Source of the DNA: Pontiella desulfatans
GTDB taxonomy: Bacteria; Verrucomicrobiota; Kiritimatiellia; Kiritimatiellales; Pontiellaceae
Direction of reading: 5' to 3'
Length of the DNA: 18,352 nt
Assembly: GCA_029287275.1 (NCBI GenBank)
Contig: JARFRL010000255.1
Span: 1 to 18,352 of the forward strand
The notes under the pieces are model-generated. The model did not search any database, was not told the origin of the DNA, and saw only the letters and a program-made list of their open reading frames with translations. Below, in pieces: positions 5,544 to 13,102 of this stretch. The position numbers and the translations under genes are program-made. How positions within the stretch are numbered: the first letter of the stretch is position 1; every line of letters starts with the position of its first letter.

Positions 5544-7619
5544 CTTCAGCATCTTGAGTAGGTAGACGCGCTCCAGCGAATCCGTCAGCGCGCGTTGCTC
5601 GGTCGTGACGCCCGCGCCGTGGCCGCCCTCGGTGTTCTCGTAGTAGAAGAACGGGAGGCCGAACCATTCCATTTTCGCGGCCATTTTACGCGCGTGGCCC
5701 GGATGGACGCGGTCGTCGCGGGTGGAGGTCGTGAAGAGGATTTTCGGATAGTCGCCGTCTTTGGCGAGGTTCTGATAGGGCGAATATTTCCGAATGTAGG
5801 CCCACTCCTCGGGAACGTCCGGATTTCCGTATTCCGCCATCCAGCTCGCGCCCGCGAGCAGCTTGTTGTAGCGCATCATGTCGAGCAGCGGGATGGCGCA
5901 GACCACGGCTTCGTACAGGTCCGGGCGTTGCGTCGCGACCACGCCGACGAGCAACCCGCCGTTGCTGCCGCCCTGAACGCCGAGCGTCTTCGCGGAGCAG
6001 TAGCCGCGCGCGATCAGGTCTTCGGACACCGCGATGAAATCGTCGTAGGAGCGTTGTTTGTTTTCCTTCCGCGCGGCTTGGTGCCACGCCGGGCCGAACT
6101 CGCCGCCGCCGCGGATGTTGGCCGTCACGAACACGCCGCCGTTGGCCAACCAGGTGGAGCCCATGACCGGCGAATACGACGGCCGCAGCGAAATCTCGAA
6201 CCCGCCATAGCCGTAGAGCAGGGCGGGGTTGGCGCCATCGAGCTTCGCGGCTTTCGGTAGAACGACGGTGTAGGGAATCATCGTTCCATCCTTCGACGCG
6301 GCTTCATGGAGCTCGACGCGGTAGTCCTCCGCGGCGAAAAACGCGGGCAGGCTTTTCATTTTCACCATGGAGGCGCCGATCGACGGGGAATAATACAGGG
6401 AGCGCGGTTCCAGCGCGCTTTCGTGCGTCAGGAAGAAGCGGTCGGAATCGTCGTCGGCCGAGATGATCGAAAGCGTGCCGAGCTCCGGCGCAACCATCTT
6501 TTCCGCGGTCCATGTTCCGTCGACGAACGCGTGGCGAAACAACTCGTCGTGACGCCCGCCTTTAAAGACGCGAACGATCAGTTGATTCTCGGTCGAGGCC
6601 ACCGAGCCAAGGCTGTCGCGCGCGGTGGGCGTGAACAGCGCGTCGATCTCGTGCTTTCCTTCCAGCAGCGGTTCGTACGCGACCGCGACGAGCGAACCGC
6701 CGCGGACGGTTTGGCCGGCGACCGTCCAGTCGCTCTTGGTTTGGACGAGCGCGTGGCCTTTGAAGAATCCGTTGAGATCCGCGTCGAGCGGAAGGTCCAG
6801 CTTGATCAGCTCGCCGTTTTCGAGCGCGTGGTATTCCCCCTCGTAGAACGAGATCCCGCGCGAGACGACGACGTATTTCCGATCCGCCGCGACTTGAACG
6901 AAGGAGCGAACGCTAACGTCGTCCCGCTCGCCTTCGAAAACCAACTCGGCCGCGCTCAAGGGCGTTCCGCGGCGCCATTTTTTGACGACGCGGGGATAGC
7001 CCGACGCTGTCATCGAGTTCTCGCCGAAGTCGGTGCCGACCAGCAGCGTGTCGCGGTCGAGCCACGAGGTGTCGCTCTTCGCCTCTTCCAGCACGAAGCC
7101 GTTTTCCACGAAGGCCTTCTTTTCGAGGTCGAACTCGCGGCTGACGACCGCGTCGCCGCCGCCGCGGGAAAGTCTCACCATGCAGATATCGTTGTCGGGC
7201 CGATGCACGTCCACGCCTTTGAACGACCAGTTCTCGCCCTCTTTCTCGGACAGCGCGCTGAAGTCTACCAGCGTCTCCCAACTCGGATTCTCGTTCGCGT
7301 AGTCGGAAAGGGGCGTTCTGCGCCAGACGCCGCGGGGATATTGCTCGTCCTGCCAGAAGTTGTAAACGTGTTCGCCGCGGACGCTTGGGTACGCGATTCG
7401 CTCCTTCGAGTTCAGGATCTCGAGCGTTTTGTCGTAGACCTCTTTGAATTTCGGGTGGTTCGTCAGGACGCCGGTCGTCGCGGCGTTTTGTTGGTTCACC
7501 CACGCGAGCGCCTTGGCGCCGTCGACCTCTTCCAGCCAGAGGAAGGGATCGTCGTTCGGGGTTTTGGCGTTGGTGGCGAGAGCGGTCATGGTCAGCAGGA
7601 AAAACACGCGGGTCATCAT
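5541..7619 (-). CDS. Prolyl oligopeptidase (S9A serine peptidase), exported
   Basis: This 692-residue peptidase has a likely signal peptide (residues 1-18, MMTRVFFLLTMTALATNA), a seven-bladed propeller domain (about 80-420) and a C-terminal alpha/beta-hydrolase domain. The catalytic triad is visible: S552 in GGSNGG, D636 in TSTRDDRVHPG and H667 in EGGHGAG, close to porcine positions 554/641/680. Members cleave short proline-containing peptides; the signal peptide suggests the periplasm. An open frame continues upstream, but ATG 7619 overlaps the TGA of the phosphatase gene (ATGA) and has AAGGAG 11 nt upstream; ATG 7616 is an alternative. The last codons (LKMLK) are duplicated twice beyond the stop by the palindromic repeats. 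Confidence 0.93.
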   Translation of the reverse strand: MMTRVFFLLTMTALATNAKTPNDDPFLWLEEVDGAKALAWVNQQNAATTGVLTNHPKFKEVYDKTLEILNSKERIAYPSVRGEHVYNFWQDEQYPRGVWRRTPLSDYANENPSWETLVDFSALSEKEGENWSFKGVDVHRPDNDICMVRLSRGGGDAVVSREFDLEKKAFVENGFVLEEAKSDTSWLDRDTLLVGTDFGENSMTASGYPRVVKKWRRGTPLSAAELVFEGERDDVSVRSFVQVAADRKYVVVSRGISFYEGEYHALENGELIKLDLPLDADLNGFFKGHALVQTKSDWTVAGQTVRGGSLVAVAYEPLLEGKHEIDALFTPTARDSLGSVASTENQLIVRVFKGGRHDELFRHAFVDGTWTAEKMVAPELGTLSIISADDDSDRFFLTHESALEPRSLYYSPSIGASMVKMKSLPAFFAAEDYRVELHEAASKDGTMIPYTVVLPKAAKLDGANPALLYGYGGFEISLRPSYSPVMGSTWLANGGVFVTANIRGGGEFGPAWHQAARKENKQRSYDDFIAVSEDLIARGYCSAKTLGVQGGSNGGLLVGVVATQRPDLYEAVVCAIPLLDMMRYNKLLAGASWMAEYGNPDVPEEWAYIRKYSPYQNLAKDGDYPKILFTTSTRDDRVHPGHARKMAAKMEWFGLPFFYYENTEGGHGAGVTTEQRALTDSLERVYLLKMLK

Positions 7620-8470
7620 TTTTCGTGGGGCTCCTTGTTCGAATCCAGGAAACGCCGCGCGAGCGCGGGATGGGTGGCGTAGAGCACGCCGCAATGGCTC
7701 AGATAAATCGACTCGGCGCGGTTGAGTTCCAACGGCTTTCCGGCGACGTCCGTCGCGACGGCGCCGAGTTCGTGATACAGACAGGCCGTCGCCGCGAAGT
7801 CCCAGAAGCACCCGCCGCCCACGCCGGTCTTGCTGAATTTGAAATAGCACGCCGGCGGGTTTTCCAAACACCAGATGGCGTTCATCACCGCGCCGCCGGT
7901 TCCGGCCAAGTCCGCCTCGAGCGCGGCCGCGGCGGGTTTGAACCGCGGCCCTTTGGCCTCGCTCCGGTCGCTGAAGATGTTCAGCCGCGTGGCCGTGTCG
8001 CTCAGGTCCGGTTGCCAGGTGCTTCCGTTTTTGAACGCGCCGCCGCCGCGGACCGCGTGATAGAGGGTGTTCTCAACCGGGTCGTGCATCGCACCGATCA
8101 TCGGAACGCCGGCGCGGGAGATCAGGGCGATGGACACCGCGTAGCCGGGAACGCCTTCGATGAACGGCAACGTGCCGTCGATGGGGTCGATACACCAGAA
8201 ATAATCCTTTTCCAGCCGGCTTCCGTCGTCCGGACTCTCCTCGGTGAGCAGGCCGAGATCGAACGCCGCGAAGCTCGGTTTCAGGATCTCCAGAATCATG
8301 TTCTGGCTGGCGCGGTCGACCTCCGTCACCACCTCGGTCGCGAGCGAACCGCCCGCGCCCTTGTGTTCGACGTTCGTCGGCCGCGTTTCGGAAACATAGT
8401 TCCCGGCGCGTGTCGCGGCCTCGATCGCGAAGTCCGCGAGGCGCTTCAGGTGTTCTTCAGTCAGATTCAT
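7616..8470 (-). CDS. Inositol-monophosphatase/CysQ-family phosphatase
   Basis: This 284-residue member of the Mg-dependent, lithium-sensitive phosphatase superfamily shows the metal-site residues E77-E78, D95-P-I-D98-G-T100 and the later W-D224-F-A-A motif. Candidate substrates are inositol phosphates, 3'-phosphoadenosine 5'-phosphate, histidinol phosphate or fructose bisphosphate. The sequence alone does not choose between them, and no cys, his or inositol genes are nearby. The glycine-rich KTGVGGGCFWDFAATACL region suggests a divergent subgroup. No Shine-Dalgarno precedes the ATG at 8470, which lies 67 nt after the kinase gene. Its stop overlaps the peptidase start. Confidence 0.85.
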   Translation of the reverse strand: MNLTEEHLKRLADFAIEAATRAGNYVSETRPTNVEHKGAGGSLATEVVTEVDRASQNMILEILKPSFAAFDLGLLTEESPDDGSRLEKDYFWCIDPIDGTLPFIEGVPGYAVSIALISRAGVPMIGAMHDPVENTLYHAVRGGGAFKNGSTWQPDLSDTATRLNIFSDRSEAKGPRFKPAAAALEADLAGTGGAVMNAIWCLENPPACYFKFSKTGVGGGCFWDFAATACLYHELGAVATDVAGKPLELNRAESIYLSHCGVLYATHPALARRFLDSNKEPHEK

Positions 8471-8513
8471 GGGAAAAGGGTAGCAACGAATGAATGGAAA
8501 GCAACGACTGGTT

Positions 8514-8536
8514 CAGGTGGATTGGATTCGCCGCCC
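8514..8536. repeat. Short intergenic repeat, copy 1
   Basis: A 23-nt sequence in the 67-nt gap between kinase and phosphatase genes matches 14928-14950 at 18-19 of 23 positions, ending in ATTCGCCGCCC. All differences are transitions except near the left end. A weaker third match is at 18225-18241. Confidence 0.4.
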
Positions 8537-8537
8537 A

Positions 8538-9536
8538 TTAGGTTTTATCCAGGACCTCGCGGGCGAGGCGTTCGCTGTAGGAATGGATCTTCCAGTGGCC
8601 GGGGCTCCAGCCTTGTAGAAAGCGGAAGAAGTCGGTCCAGGCGACGGGATAGAGCGCGCGCCAGTCGGCCTCCAACGCCGCGAAATCGAGCGCCTTGCCG
8701 CGGGTGGCGAGCGCGCGGTCGAGCGCGTGGAAATAGACGTCCAACAGCGCGGCTTCCCGGCGTTCGCATTCATTTTCCGAAAGACAACTGCTGATGAAAT
8801 ACGCGACGTCCTTCATGCCGCACCCGCCGCCGACGTATTGAAAATCCACCGCGGCGACGCGGCCGTCGTTGGAGAAGCAGAAGTTCGCCAGCTTCGCGTC
8901 GCCATGGACGAAGGTCTGGAACGGGCTCGCGTTGAGCTTGGCGTCGATCGCCGCGGCGGCGGCCTTCAGTTCGGGATCGGCGAGTTCCGCGAGCTCGTCC
9001 GGCCGCGTCTCGAGGTGCCAGTAGGTTCCGATCGGCCACAGGTTCGCGGGCGCCTCGCCCATGAATTCGGCGTGAAAGCTGGCGAGCCACGCGAGGCAGG
9101 CCTCGATCTCGGCGGTGGACACCCGACTTCGCCGCCCGTCGAATCCGGCCGCGTCGAGATCCTCCATCACCATGAACACCTCGTCGCCGTGGGTTTCGAG
9201 CGCGAAGCAGGTCGGGACGCGGCATGCGTCGTCGCAGCGATCGGCCCACTGTTCGTAAAACGCGGTTTCAACCTGATACGACTTCACCTTGCGCTCGTGC
9301 GAGCGGCCGGTGTTCCAGCCGCGGGGATGGTAATCCGCGGTCGGCCAATGGACGTGTTTGACCACGACGCTCTCCGCCCCGCCGCGGACGGCTGGGACAG
9401 CCTTCCCTACCTCATACTTCAGGCCGCAGCGGACGATTTTGCCGTATCCGCTCCACAGGCTCTGAATCACCTCGGAGTTGGCGAGCGCGCTCGCGCCGGT
9501 GGCGTTCAGGGTGATTTCGGTGAAATGTTGGTTCAT
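8538..9536 (-). CDS. CHK/aminoglycoside-phosphotransferase-like small-molecule kinase with in-frame repeat insertion
   Basis: This 332-residue protein-kinase-like phosphotransferase resembles the CHK/EcKL (DUF1679-like) group. K60 in SVVVKHV is the probable ATP-site lysine, V-M-E-D-L-D is the hinge, H211-G-D213-A-K-L-A-N is the catalytic (Brenner) loop, and D231 in AAVDFQYVGGG is the metal ligand. The physiological substrate is unknown. Residues 43-53 (VGKAVPAVRGG) are encoded by a short palindromic sequence of the same family as the repeats at 5311-5536. It sits between two strands of the nucleotide-binding lobe, so a surface loop may have been lengthened. The start at 9536 overlaps the NUDIX stop (ATGA); ATG 9548 is an alternative. 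Confidence 0.82.
   Translation of the reverse strand: MNQHFTEITLNATGASALANSEVIQSLWSGYGKIVRCGLKYEVGKAVPAVRGGAESVVVKHVHWPTADYHPRGWNTGRSHERKVKSYQVETAFYEQWADRCDDACRVPTCFALETHGDEVFMVMEDLDAAGFDGRRSRVSTAEIEACLAWLASFHAEFMGEAPANLWPIGTYWHLETRPDELAELADPELKAAAAAIDAKLNASPFQTFVHGDAKLANFCFSNDGRVAAVDFQYVGGGCGMKDVAYFISSCLSENECERREAALLDVYFHALDRALATRGKALDFAALEADWRALYPVAWTDFFRFLQGWSPGHWKIHSYSERLAREVLDKT
9375..9411 (-). repeat. Short GTAGGG palindromic element inside the kinase gene
   Basis: This stretch contains GGACGGCTG-GGA-CAGCCTTCC (9386-9406, one mismatch in the 9-bp stem) followed by CTACC, preceded by CGCCCCGCCGC. It has the order and spacing of the right half of the 96-bp elements at 5311-5406 and 5441-5536 (hairpin arm then CTACC end). 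It is translated on the minus strand as part of the kinase. Confidence 0.65.
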
Positions 9537-10072
9537 CGCGTCAGCCATTTGTCCGCCATGCGGAGCATGGACGCCTCGTTCGTGTAGTCCGCGATCCGCT
9601 GAACGTCCACCCAGGCGAGGTCGTGCGATTCGTCGCTGACGACGTATTCGTCCGAGTCGACGGTTCGGAAGGCGTAGCGGATGTCGTGGTGGTAATGCGC
9701 GGGCTCGGTTTTCCGCGCCGGAATCAGATGAATGTCGATGTCGAAAATCTCGAGGTTGATCGGTTCGACCGCGGCGATGCCCGATTCCTCGACGGCCTCG
9801 CGCCGCGCGGAGTCGAGCACGTCGGCGTTGCCGTCGGTATGGCCGCCGAGCTGCACCCAGATGTCGAGTTTGCGGTGGTGGGTGAGCAGCACGCGCGTTT
9901 GGGCGCGGTTGAGCAGCCACGCGGAGCCGGTGACGTGTCCGACCTCCAGCGCGCGTTCGAAGCAGTCGGGGTGGCGCTCGACGAATTCAATCAGCCGATC
10001 GGCCGTCGCGGTTTCGGCGGGCCATCGGTCGCGGTAGGCGCGGAGTTGCTGGAGCAGGGGTTCGCGGCGCAT
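9533..10072 (-). CDS. NUDIX hydrolase
   Basis: This 179-residue NUDIX-fold protein has the motif region GGHTDGN...ARREAVEESGI. The R-E-x-x-E-E-x-G core for metal and pyrophosphate binding is intact. The first glutamate of the consensus (G-x5-E) is replaced by Ala/Asp (N-A-D), as in some subfamilies with a GGHxDG start. NUDIX enzymes cleave nucleoside diphosphates linked to another group; the substrate is not predictable here. The HDIRYAF strand and SDESHDLAWVDV segment match NUDIX proteins annotated near IPP isomerase/MutT-like groups. It starts 3 nt after the HIT gene, and its stop overlaps the kinase start, so the three are almost certainly co-transcribed. Confidence 0.9.
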   Translation of the reverse strand: MRREPLLQQLRAYRDRWPAETATADRLIEFVERHPDCFERALEVGHVTGSAWLLNRAQTRVLLTHHRKLDIWVQLGGHTDGNADVLDSARREAVEESGIAAVEPINLEIFDIDIHLIPARKTEPAHYHHDIRYAFRTVDSDEYVVSDESHDLAWVDVQRIADYTNEASMLRMADKWLTR

Positions 10073-10075
10073 GGG

Positions 10076-10555
10076 TCAGTCGAAGAGGGGCCGTAGCGCG
10101 TCGTACTGCTCCATCAGCGCCTGAGGCATGACGCGGGTGTCGGCGAGCACGGGCATGAAGTTGGTGTCGCCGGTCCAGCGCGGCACGATGTGCTGGTGGA
10201 TGTGATCCTTCAGGCCCGCGCCCGCGGCGGCGCCGAGGTTGTAGCCGAGGTTCAGGCCGTCGGGCTTCAATTCGGCTTTCAGGATCTCGACGGCCTCGAT
10301 GGTGAGGTCGGTGAGCTCGAGCCGTTCCGCGGGGGTCATATCCTTGAGGTTTTCGAGGTGGCGATAGGGCGTGACCATCAGATGGCCGCCGGTGTAGGGA
10401 TAGCGGTTCATGACGACCGCGCAGGTTTCGCCGCGGCGGAGGATCAGGTTGTCGCGGTCGTTGTCGGCCGCGAACATGTCGCAGAGGAAGCAGCCGCCGT
10501 CCTTTTCGCTCAGAATGTATTCGATGCGCCACGGCGCCCAGATCGTCTTTTTCAT
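10076..10555 (-). CDS. HIT-family nucleotide hydrolase/phosphorylase
   Basis: This 159-residue histidine-triad protein has H118-I-H120-Q-H122 (H-x-H-x-H) near the C-terminus and a C22-F-L-C25 pair near the N-terminus that may hold zinc. The start KKTIWAPWRIEYI and the 160-residue length match the branch that includes mycobacterial Ap4A phosphorylase (Rv2613c) rather than the shorter HinT proteins. The likely substrates are dinucleoside polyphosphates or adenylated metabolites. ATG 10555 is chosen because upstream in-frame starts are only a TTG at 10579. It heads the minus-strand cluster HIT-NUDIX-kinase and is divergent from holA. Confidence 0.9.
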   Translation of the reverse strand: MKKTIWAPWRIEYILSEKDGGCFLCDMFAADNDRDNLILRRGETCAVVMNRYPYTGGHLMVTPYRHLENLKDMTPAERLELTDLTIEAVEILKAELKPDGLNLGYNLGAAAGAGLKDHIHQHIVPRWTGDTNFMPVLADTRVMPQALMEQYDALRPLFD

Positions 10556-10592
10556 GCTTCGTCCCGTTTTCGGTTTCAAACGCGGGGATTAA

Positions 10593-10602
10593 ATCATATC
10601 TT
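10593..10602. promoter_or_regulatory. Possible overlapping divergent -10 boxes for HIT cluster and holA
   Basis: On the minus strand 10598-10593 reads TATGAT, a good -10 for the HIT cluster. On the plus strand 10597-10602 reads TATCTT, a fair -10 for holA about 27 bp before its ATG. Neither has a good -35 box, so this is tentative. Confidence 0.3.
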
Positions 10603-10628
10603 GCCCGGATTGGAAGAGGAACTCGTTC

Positions 10629-11726
10629 ATGGCTGACCAGGTGTTTTTTTATTGCGGAAACGACGAATATCTCGTGGGCCTCAACGCCCGCAAGAAAGTG
10701 GATCAACTCTGCCCGGAAGCGGAGCAATCCTTGTCGCTGGAAGTGATCGACGGCGCCGTCACGAAAATCGAGGACGCGGTCGCGGCGATCGACCAATGCG
10801 TCGCGGCGTTCCGCACCGTCGGGCTGTTCGGCGGCCAGAAGGTCGTTTGGTTGCGCGACGCCTCGTTTTTCAAGAACGCCGTGATCATGAAAAACGCCGA
10901 CGTCAAGCGGCTGCTCGCGGAGCTGTCGGGCGATTTGACGGGCGGGCTCGCGGCCGACCAGTTCCTGATTTTGTCCGCGCCGGGCATCGACAAGCGCTCC
11001 GCGTTTTACAAGGCCATCAAGGACCAGGTCGAGATTCAGGAGCACGACATTCCGGAGCGCGACTACGAGGCGCGGCCGGTGGCGCTCAAACGGGCGGTCA
11101 CCTTGTTCCGGCGCGAGGGCTATACCATCGACGCGGCCGCGGCGGACCTCTTCATCGACCGGACCGGCTTCGAAACGCGGCAGATCATGAACGAGGTCGA
11201 GAAGATGGTGCTCTACAAGGCCGACGATAAAACCGTCGCCGTCGCCGACGTTCAGCTGATGACCTCTCCCTCGGGCGAGGCGATCGCGTGGGACTTCACC
11301 GACGCGGTCGCGGAGCGGAAGCTGGCCGCCGCGATTCGAATTTACCGCCAACTCCTTTTCCAGAAGCAGACCGCCATCGGGTTGATCATTCAGCTCGAGA
11401 GCCTGTTTCAGCAGCTGCTGCGTTTCCGCGAATACATCGACGCGGGGTGGTTGCGCCTGAACGGCAATCGGATTCAGTGGGCGAGCGATCCGGAGGTCGA
11501 CGAGTATTTCGCGGCGATGGCCGACGACCCGCGCAAGATGCATTGGTTCCGCGCCGGCAAAATCGCGAATCAGGCCGCGCCGTATTCCGTCGTCCGCCTG
11601 GCCGCGAGCAAGAAGCTGGTGGTGGACACGCACGAGCGCATGATTTCGGGCGGATCGATCCCGCACGATTTGATGTTCGAGACGCTGCTCGCGAAGCTCT
11701 GCGCGCCGCGCCGCGCCCGCCGTTAG
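10629..11726 (+). CDS. holA: DNA polymerase III delta subunit
   Basis: This 365-residue protein matches HolA, the clamp-loader subunit that opens the beta sliding clamp. It has an N-terminal RecA-like domain without a Walker A motif (F-F-Y-C-G-N-D-E-Y-L at the start, then GLFGGQKVVWLRD near residue 65). A helical region follows with LFIDRTGFETRQIMNEVEKMVLY, where delta proteins have the conserved (D)-L-x-x-x-x-N-E-L-E-K motif, and then a C-terminal collar domain. AGAGGA at 10615-10620 lies 8 nt before the ATG. The C-terminus is Arg-rich. Its stop overlaps the convergent GNA1162-family gene by four bases (TTAG), leaving no space for a terminator between them. Confidence 0.9.
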   Translation: MADQVFFYCGNDEYLVGLNARKKVDQLCPEAEQSLSLEVIDGAVTKIEDAVAAIDQCVAAFRTVGLFGGQKVVWLRDASFFKNAVIMKNADVKRLLAELSGDLTGGLAADQFLILSAPGIDKRSAFYKAIKDQVEIQEHDIPERDYEARPVALKRAVTLFRREGYTIDAAAADLFIDRTGFETRQIMNEVEKMVLYKADDKTVAVADVQLMTSPSGEAIAWDFTDAVAERKLAAAIRIYRQLLFQKQTAIGLIIQLESLFQQLLRFREYIDAGWLRLNGNRIQWASDPEVDEYFAAMADDPRKMHWFRAGKIANQAAPYSVVRLAASKKLVVDTHERMISGGSIPHDLMFETLLAKLCAPRRARR

Positions 11727-12397
11727 AAGCGGTCGCCGTCGAGCTGGTATTCCTTGACGCGGTACGGTCCGGCCGGCAGTCCGTGGTGCGTTTCAACCAC
11801 CGCGGCGCCGTTGGCCTGGCGCGCCAGCGGCATGTAATTCGGTTTGGCTTTCGTCGCGGCGGCTTGCACGGCGGCGACCACCAGATCGGCGATCAAGTTG
11901 CCGGAAGAGGAACTTTGGGGCTGATAGACGATCCGCTGATCGGTGCTCCACAGCTCCACGCCGGTATGGCCATCCATCAGCTCATACTTGAATTCAACGG
12001 TGACGGTGGTGGCGAGCACCGCGTACTGCGCGTCCCAGCGCTCGATGGAAACGTAGAGCACGGAGTCGGCCCCGAACAACGCCGCCAAGCGGGTCGGATC
12101 CGCGTTGTGAACCATGTTGGCGTCCGCGAGCCCGTCCTCCTCCATCACTCGTTTCACCATGTTGACGGGGAAAACGTAGTAGCCGCGTTCGGCCACGGGC
12201 TGGGTGATGGCGGAAAGAAAATAGTCCGACGCGTCGACGTCGACGCTGTTGTTCACGACCGGGACGATCAGGATGGAGCGCGGATCGGCCGATCGAAACG
12301 CGGCGTAGTCGTAGTCGGGATCCGACGGCGGCAGGGCGCACCCCGCGAGCAACAGGGGAATGGCGGCGAGCAGGGTGAAGCGCGTTTGTTTTTTCAT
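11723..12397 (-). CDS. GNA1162/DUF799-family lipoprotein
   Basis: This 224-residue protein has a lipoprotein signal (lipobox L-L-A-G-C20). The body (SILIVPVVNNSVDVDASDYFLSAITQPVAERGYYVFPV) is characteristic of the GNA1162 (DUF799) family, whose meningococcal member is a surface-exposed vaccine-candidate lipoprotein with a TolB/FlgT-like fold. In several Gram-negative genera this gene follows a DUF4810 gene and a CsgG-like gene, as here. Its start overlaps the DUF4810 stop (ATGA) and has GGGAGG 6 nt upstream, which fixes ATG 12397. The molecular role of the family is not known; assembly with the CsgG-like pore is plausible from conserved neighbourhood. Confidence 0.88.
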   Translation of the reverse strand: MKKQTRFTLLAAIPLLLAGCALPPSDPDYDYAAFRSADPRSILIVPVVNNSVDVDASDYFLSAITQPVAERGYYVFPVNMVKRVMEEDGLADANMVHNADPTRLAALFGADSVLYVSIERWDAQYAVLATTVTVEFKYELMDGHTGVELWSTDQRIVYQPQSSSSGNLIADLVVAAVQAAATKAKPNYMPLARQANGAAVVETHHGLPAGPYRVKEYQLDGDRF

Positions 12398-12777
12398 TCC
12401 GCGCCTCCCGTCGAAGCGGAGGGGTTCTCGCGGATCTCCGCCACCTGAATCATGCTGTCCATGAATTGGGCGGATTCCGGCCAAAGGGCCTTCTCCTTGT
12501 TGTAGTAGACGATGGCGCGGTCGTTTTCGCCGCGGCGCATGAGCAGGAAGCCGTACTCCGCGTAGAGCCCCGGCGCCATGGGTTTGGTCTCGGGATTCTT
12601 TCGGCTTTCATATTCCGTGATCAACGCGGTGAGGTCGACGTACAGCTCCTCGTCGTTTTTGGGGTTCTTGTAGTTTTCGTAGAGCCACTGATCGTAATTC
12701 CCCCACGTGTACATGTGGGGCGAGGCGCAGCCCGAAAGCAAGCCGACGGACAAAAGGAGAAGGAAGTTTATTCGCAC
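12394..12777 (-). CDS. DUF4810-family lipoprotein
   Basis: This 127-residue protein has a lipobox (L-L-S-G-C17) followed by HMYTWGNYDQWLYENYKNP, the hallmark start of DUF4810 proteins. The rest is helical with a TPR-like stretch (GFLLMRRGENDRAIVYYNKE). It uses a GTG start (12777) with AGGAG 4 nt upstream, which itself overlaps the stop of the PEGA-like gene. It is the middle member of the CsgG-DUF4810-GNA1162 set, and its function is unknown. The mature protein should be anchored in the outer membrane because residue 2 after the cysteine is Ala, not Asp. Confidence 0.85.
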   Translation of the reverse strand: MRINFLLLLSVGLLSGCASPHMYTWGNYDQWLYENYKNPKNDEELYVDLTALITEYESRKNPETKPMAPGLYAEYGFLLMRRGENDRAIVYYNKEKALWPESAQFMDSMIQVAEIRENPSASTGGAE

Positions 12778-12784
12778 GCGGCTC

Positions 12785-13102
12785 CTAGGGGTTGTACGTA
12801 AGGACTTTGGTGGTTGAGCCGCTCAGGAAAACCTCTTCGGCATAGAGCACCGCGCCGGCGGGATTTTTCACTTCGATTCTATGTTTCCCGCTTTCAATCA
12901 GCAGGACGCCGACTTCGCCGTCGTACCGGGCCGTCGCGCCCATCGCCAGACCGTCCACGTAAAGAATCGATCCTTCCGGCGCGCCGGAGACGCCAATGGC
13001 CGGCCGAGCGTCGTCCTGCTCGACTTTCGCGGGCTCGGGATAGGCGCATCCGAATAGAAGACTGGCCGTTCCGATTAAAATAAGAGCGAACATGGTTTTC
13101 AT
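12785..13102 (-). CDS. Small PEGA-like lipoprotein
   Basis: This 105-residue protein has a lipoprotein signal (L-L-F-G-C19) and a short beta-rich domain (GSILYVDGLAMGATARYDG, then SGKHRIEVKN). It resembles PEGA-domain modules, which are found on surface and cell-wall-associated proteins. A strong GGGGAGG ribosome site 5 nt before ATG 13102 lies inside the end of the CsgG-like gene, whose stop abuts this start. In the usual CsgG-DUF4810-GNA1162 set the pore and DUF4810 genes are adjacent, so this gene looks like an added component. Assignment to PEGA rests on the motif pattern only. Confidence 0.7.
   Translation of the reverse strand: MKTMFALILIGTASLLFGCAYPEPAKVEQDDARPAIGVSGAPEGSILYVDGLAMGATARYDGEVGVLLIESGKHRIEVKNPAGAVLYAEEVFLSGSTTKVLTYNP

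Noticed and set aside
5322..5561. Open frame through the tandem repeats
   Set aside because: Its translation is simply the repeat translated twice; there is no ribosome site, and the hairpins explain the sequence.
6306..7682. 458-codon plus-strand frame opposite the prolyl oligopeptidase
   Set aside because: The catalytic motifs of the minus-strand peptidase are intact and the plus-strand product has no recognisable features.
9987..11666. 559-codon minus-strand frame covering holA and the HIT gene
   Set aside because: It covers two recognisable genes in other frames and has no ribosome site or domain.
11288..12448. 386-codon plus-strand frame crossing the end of holA and the GNA1162-like gene
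   Set aside because: It is a shadow of two real convergent genes.
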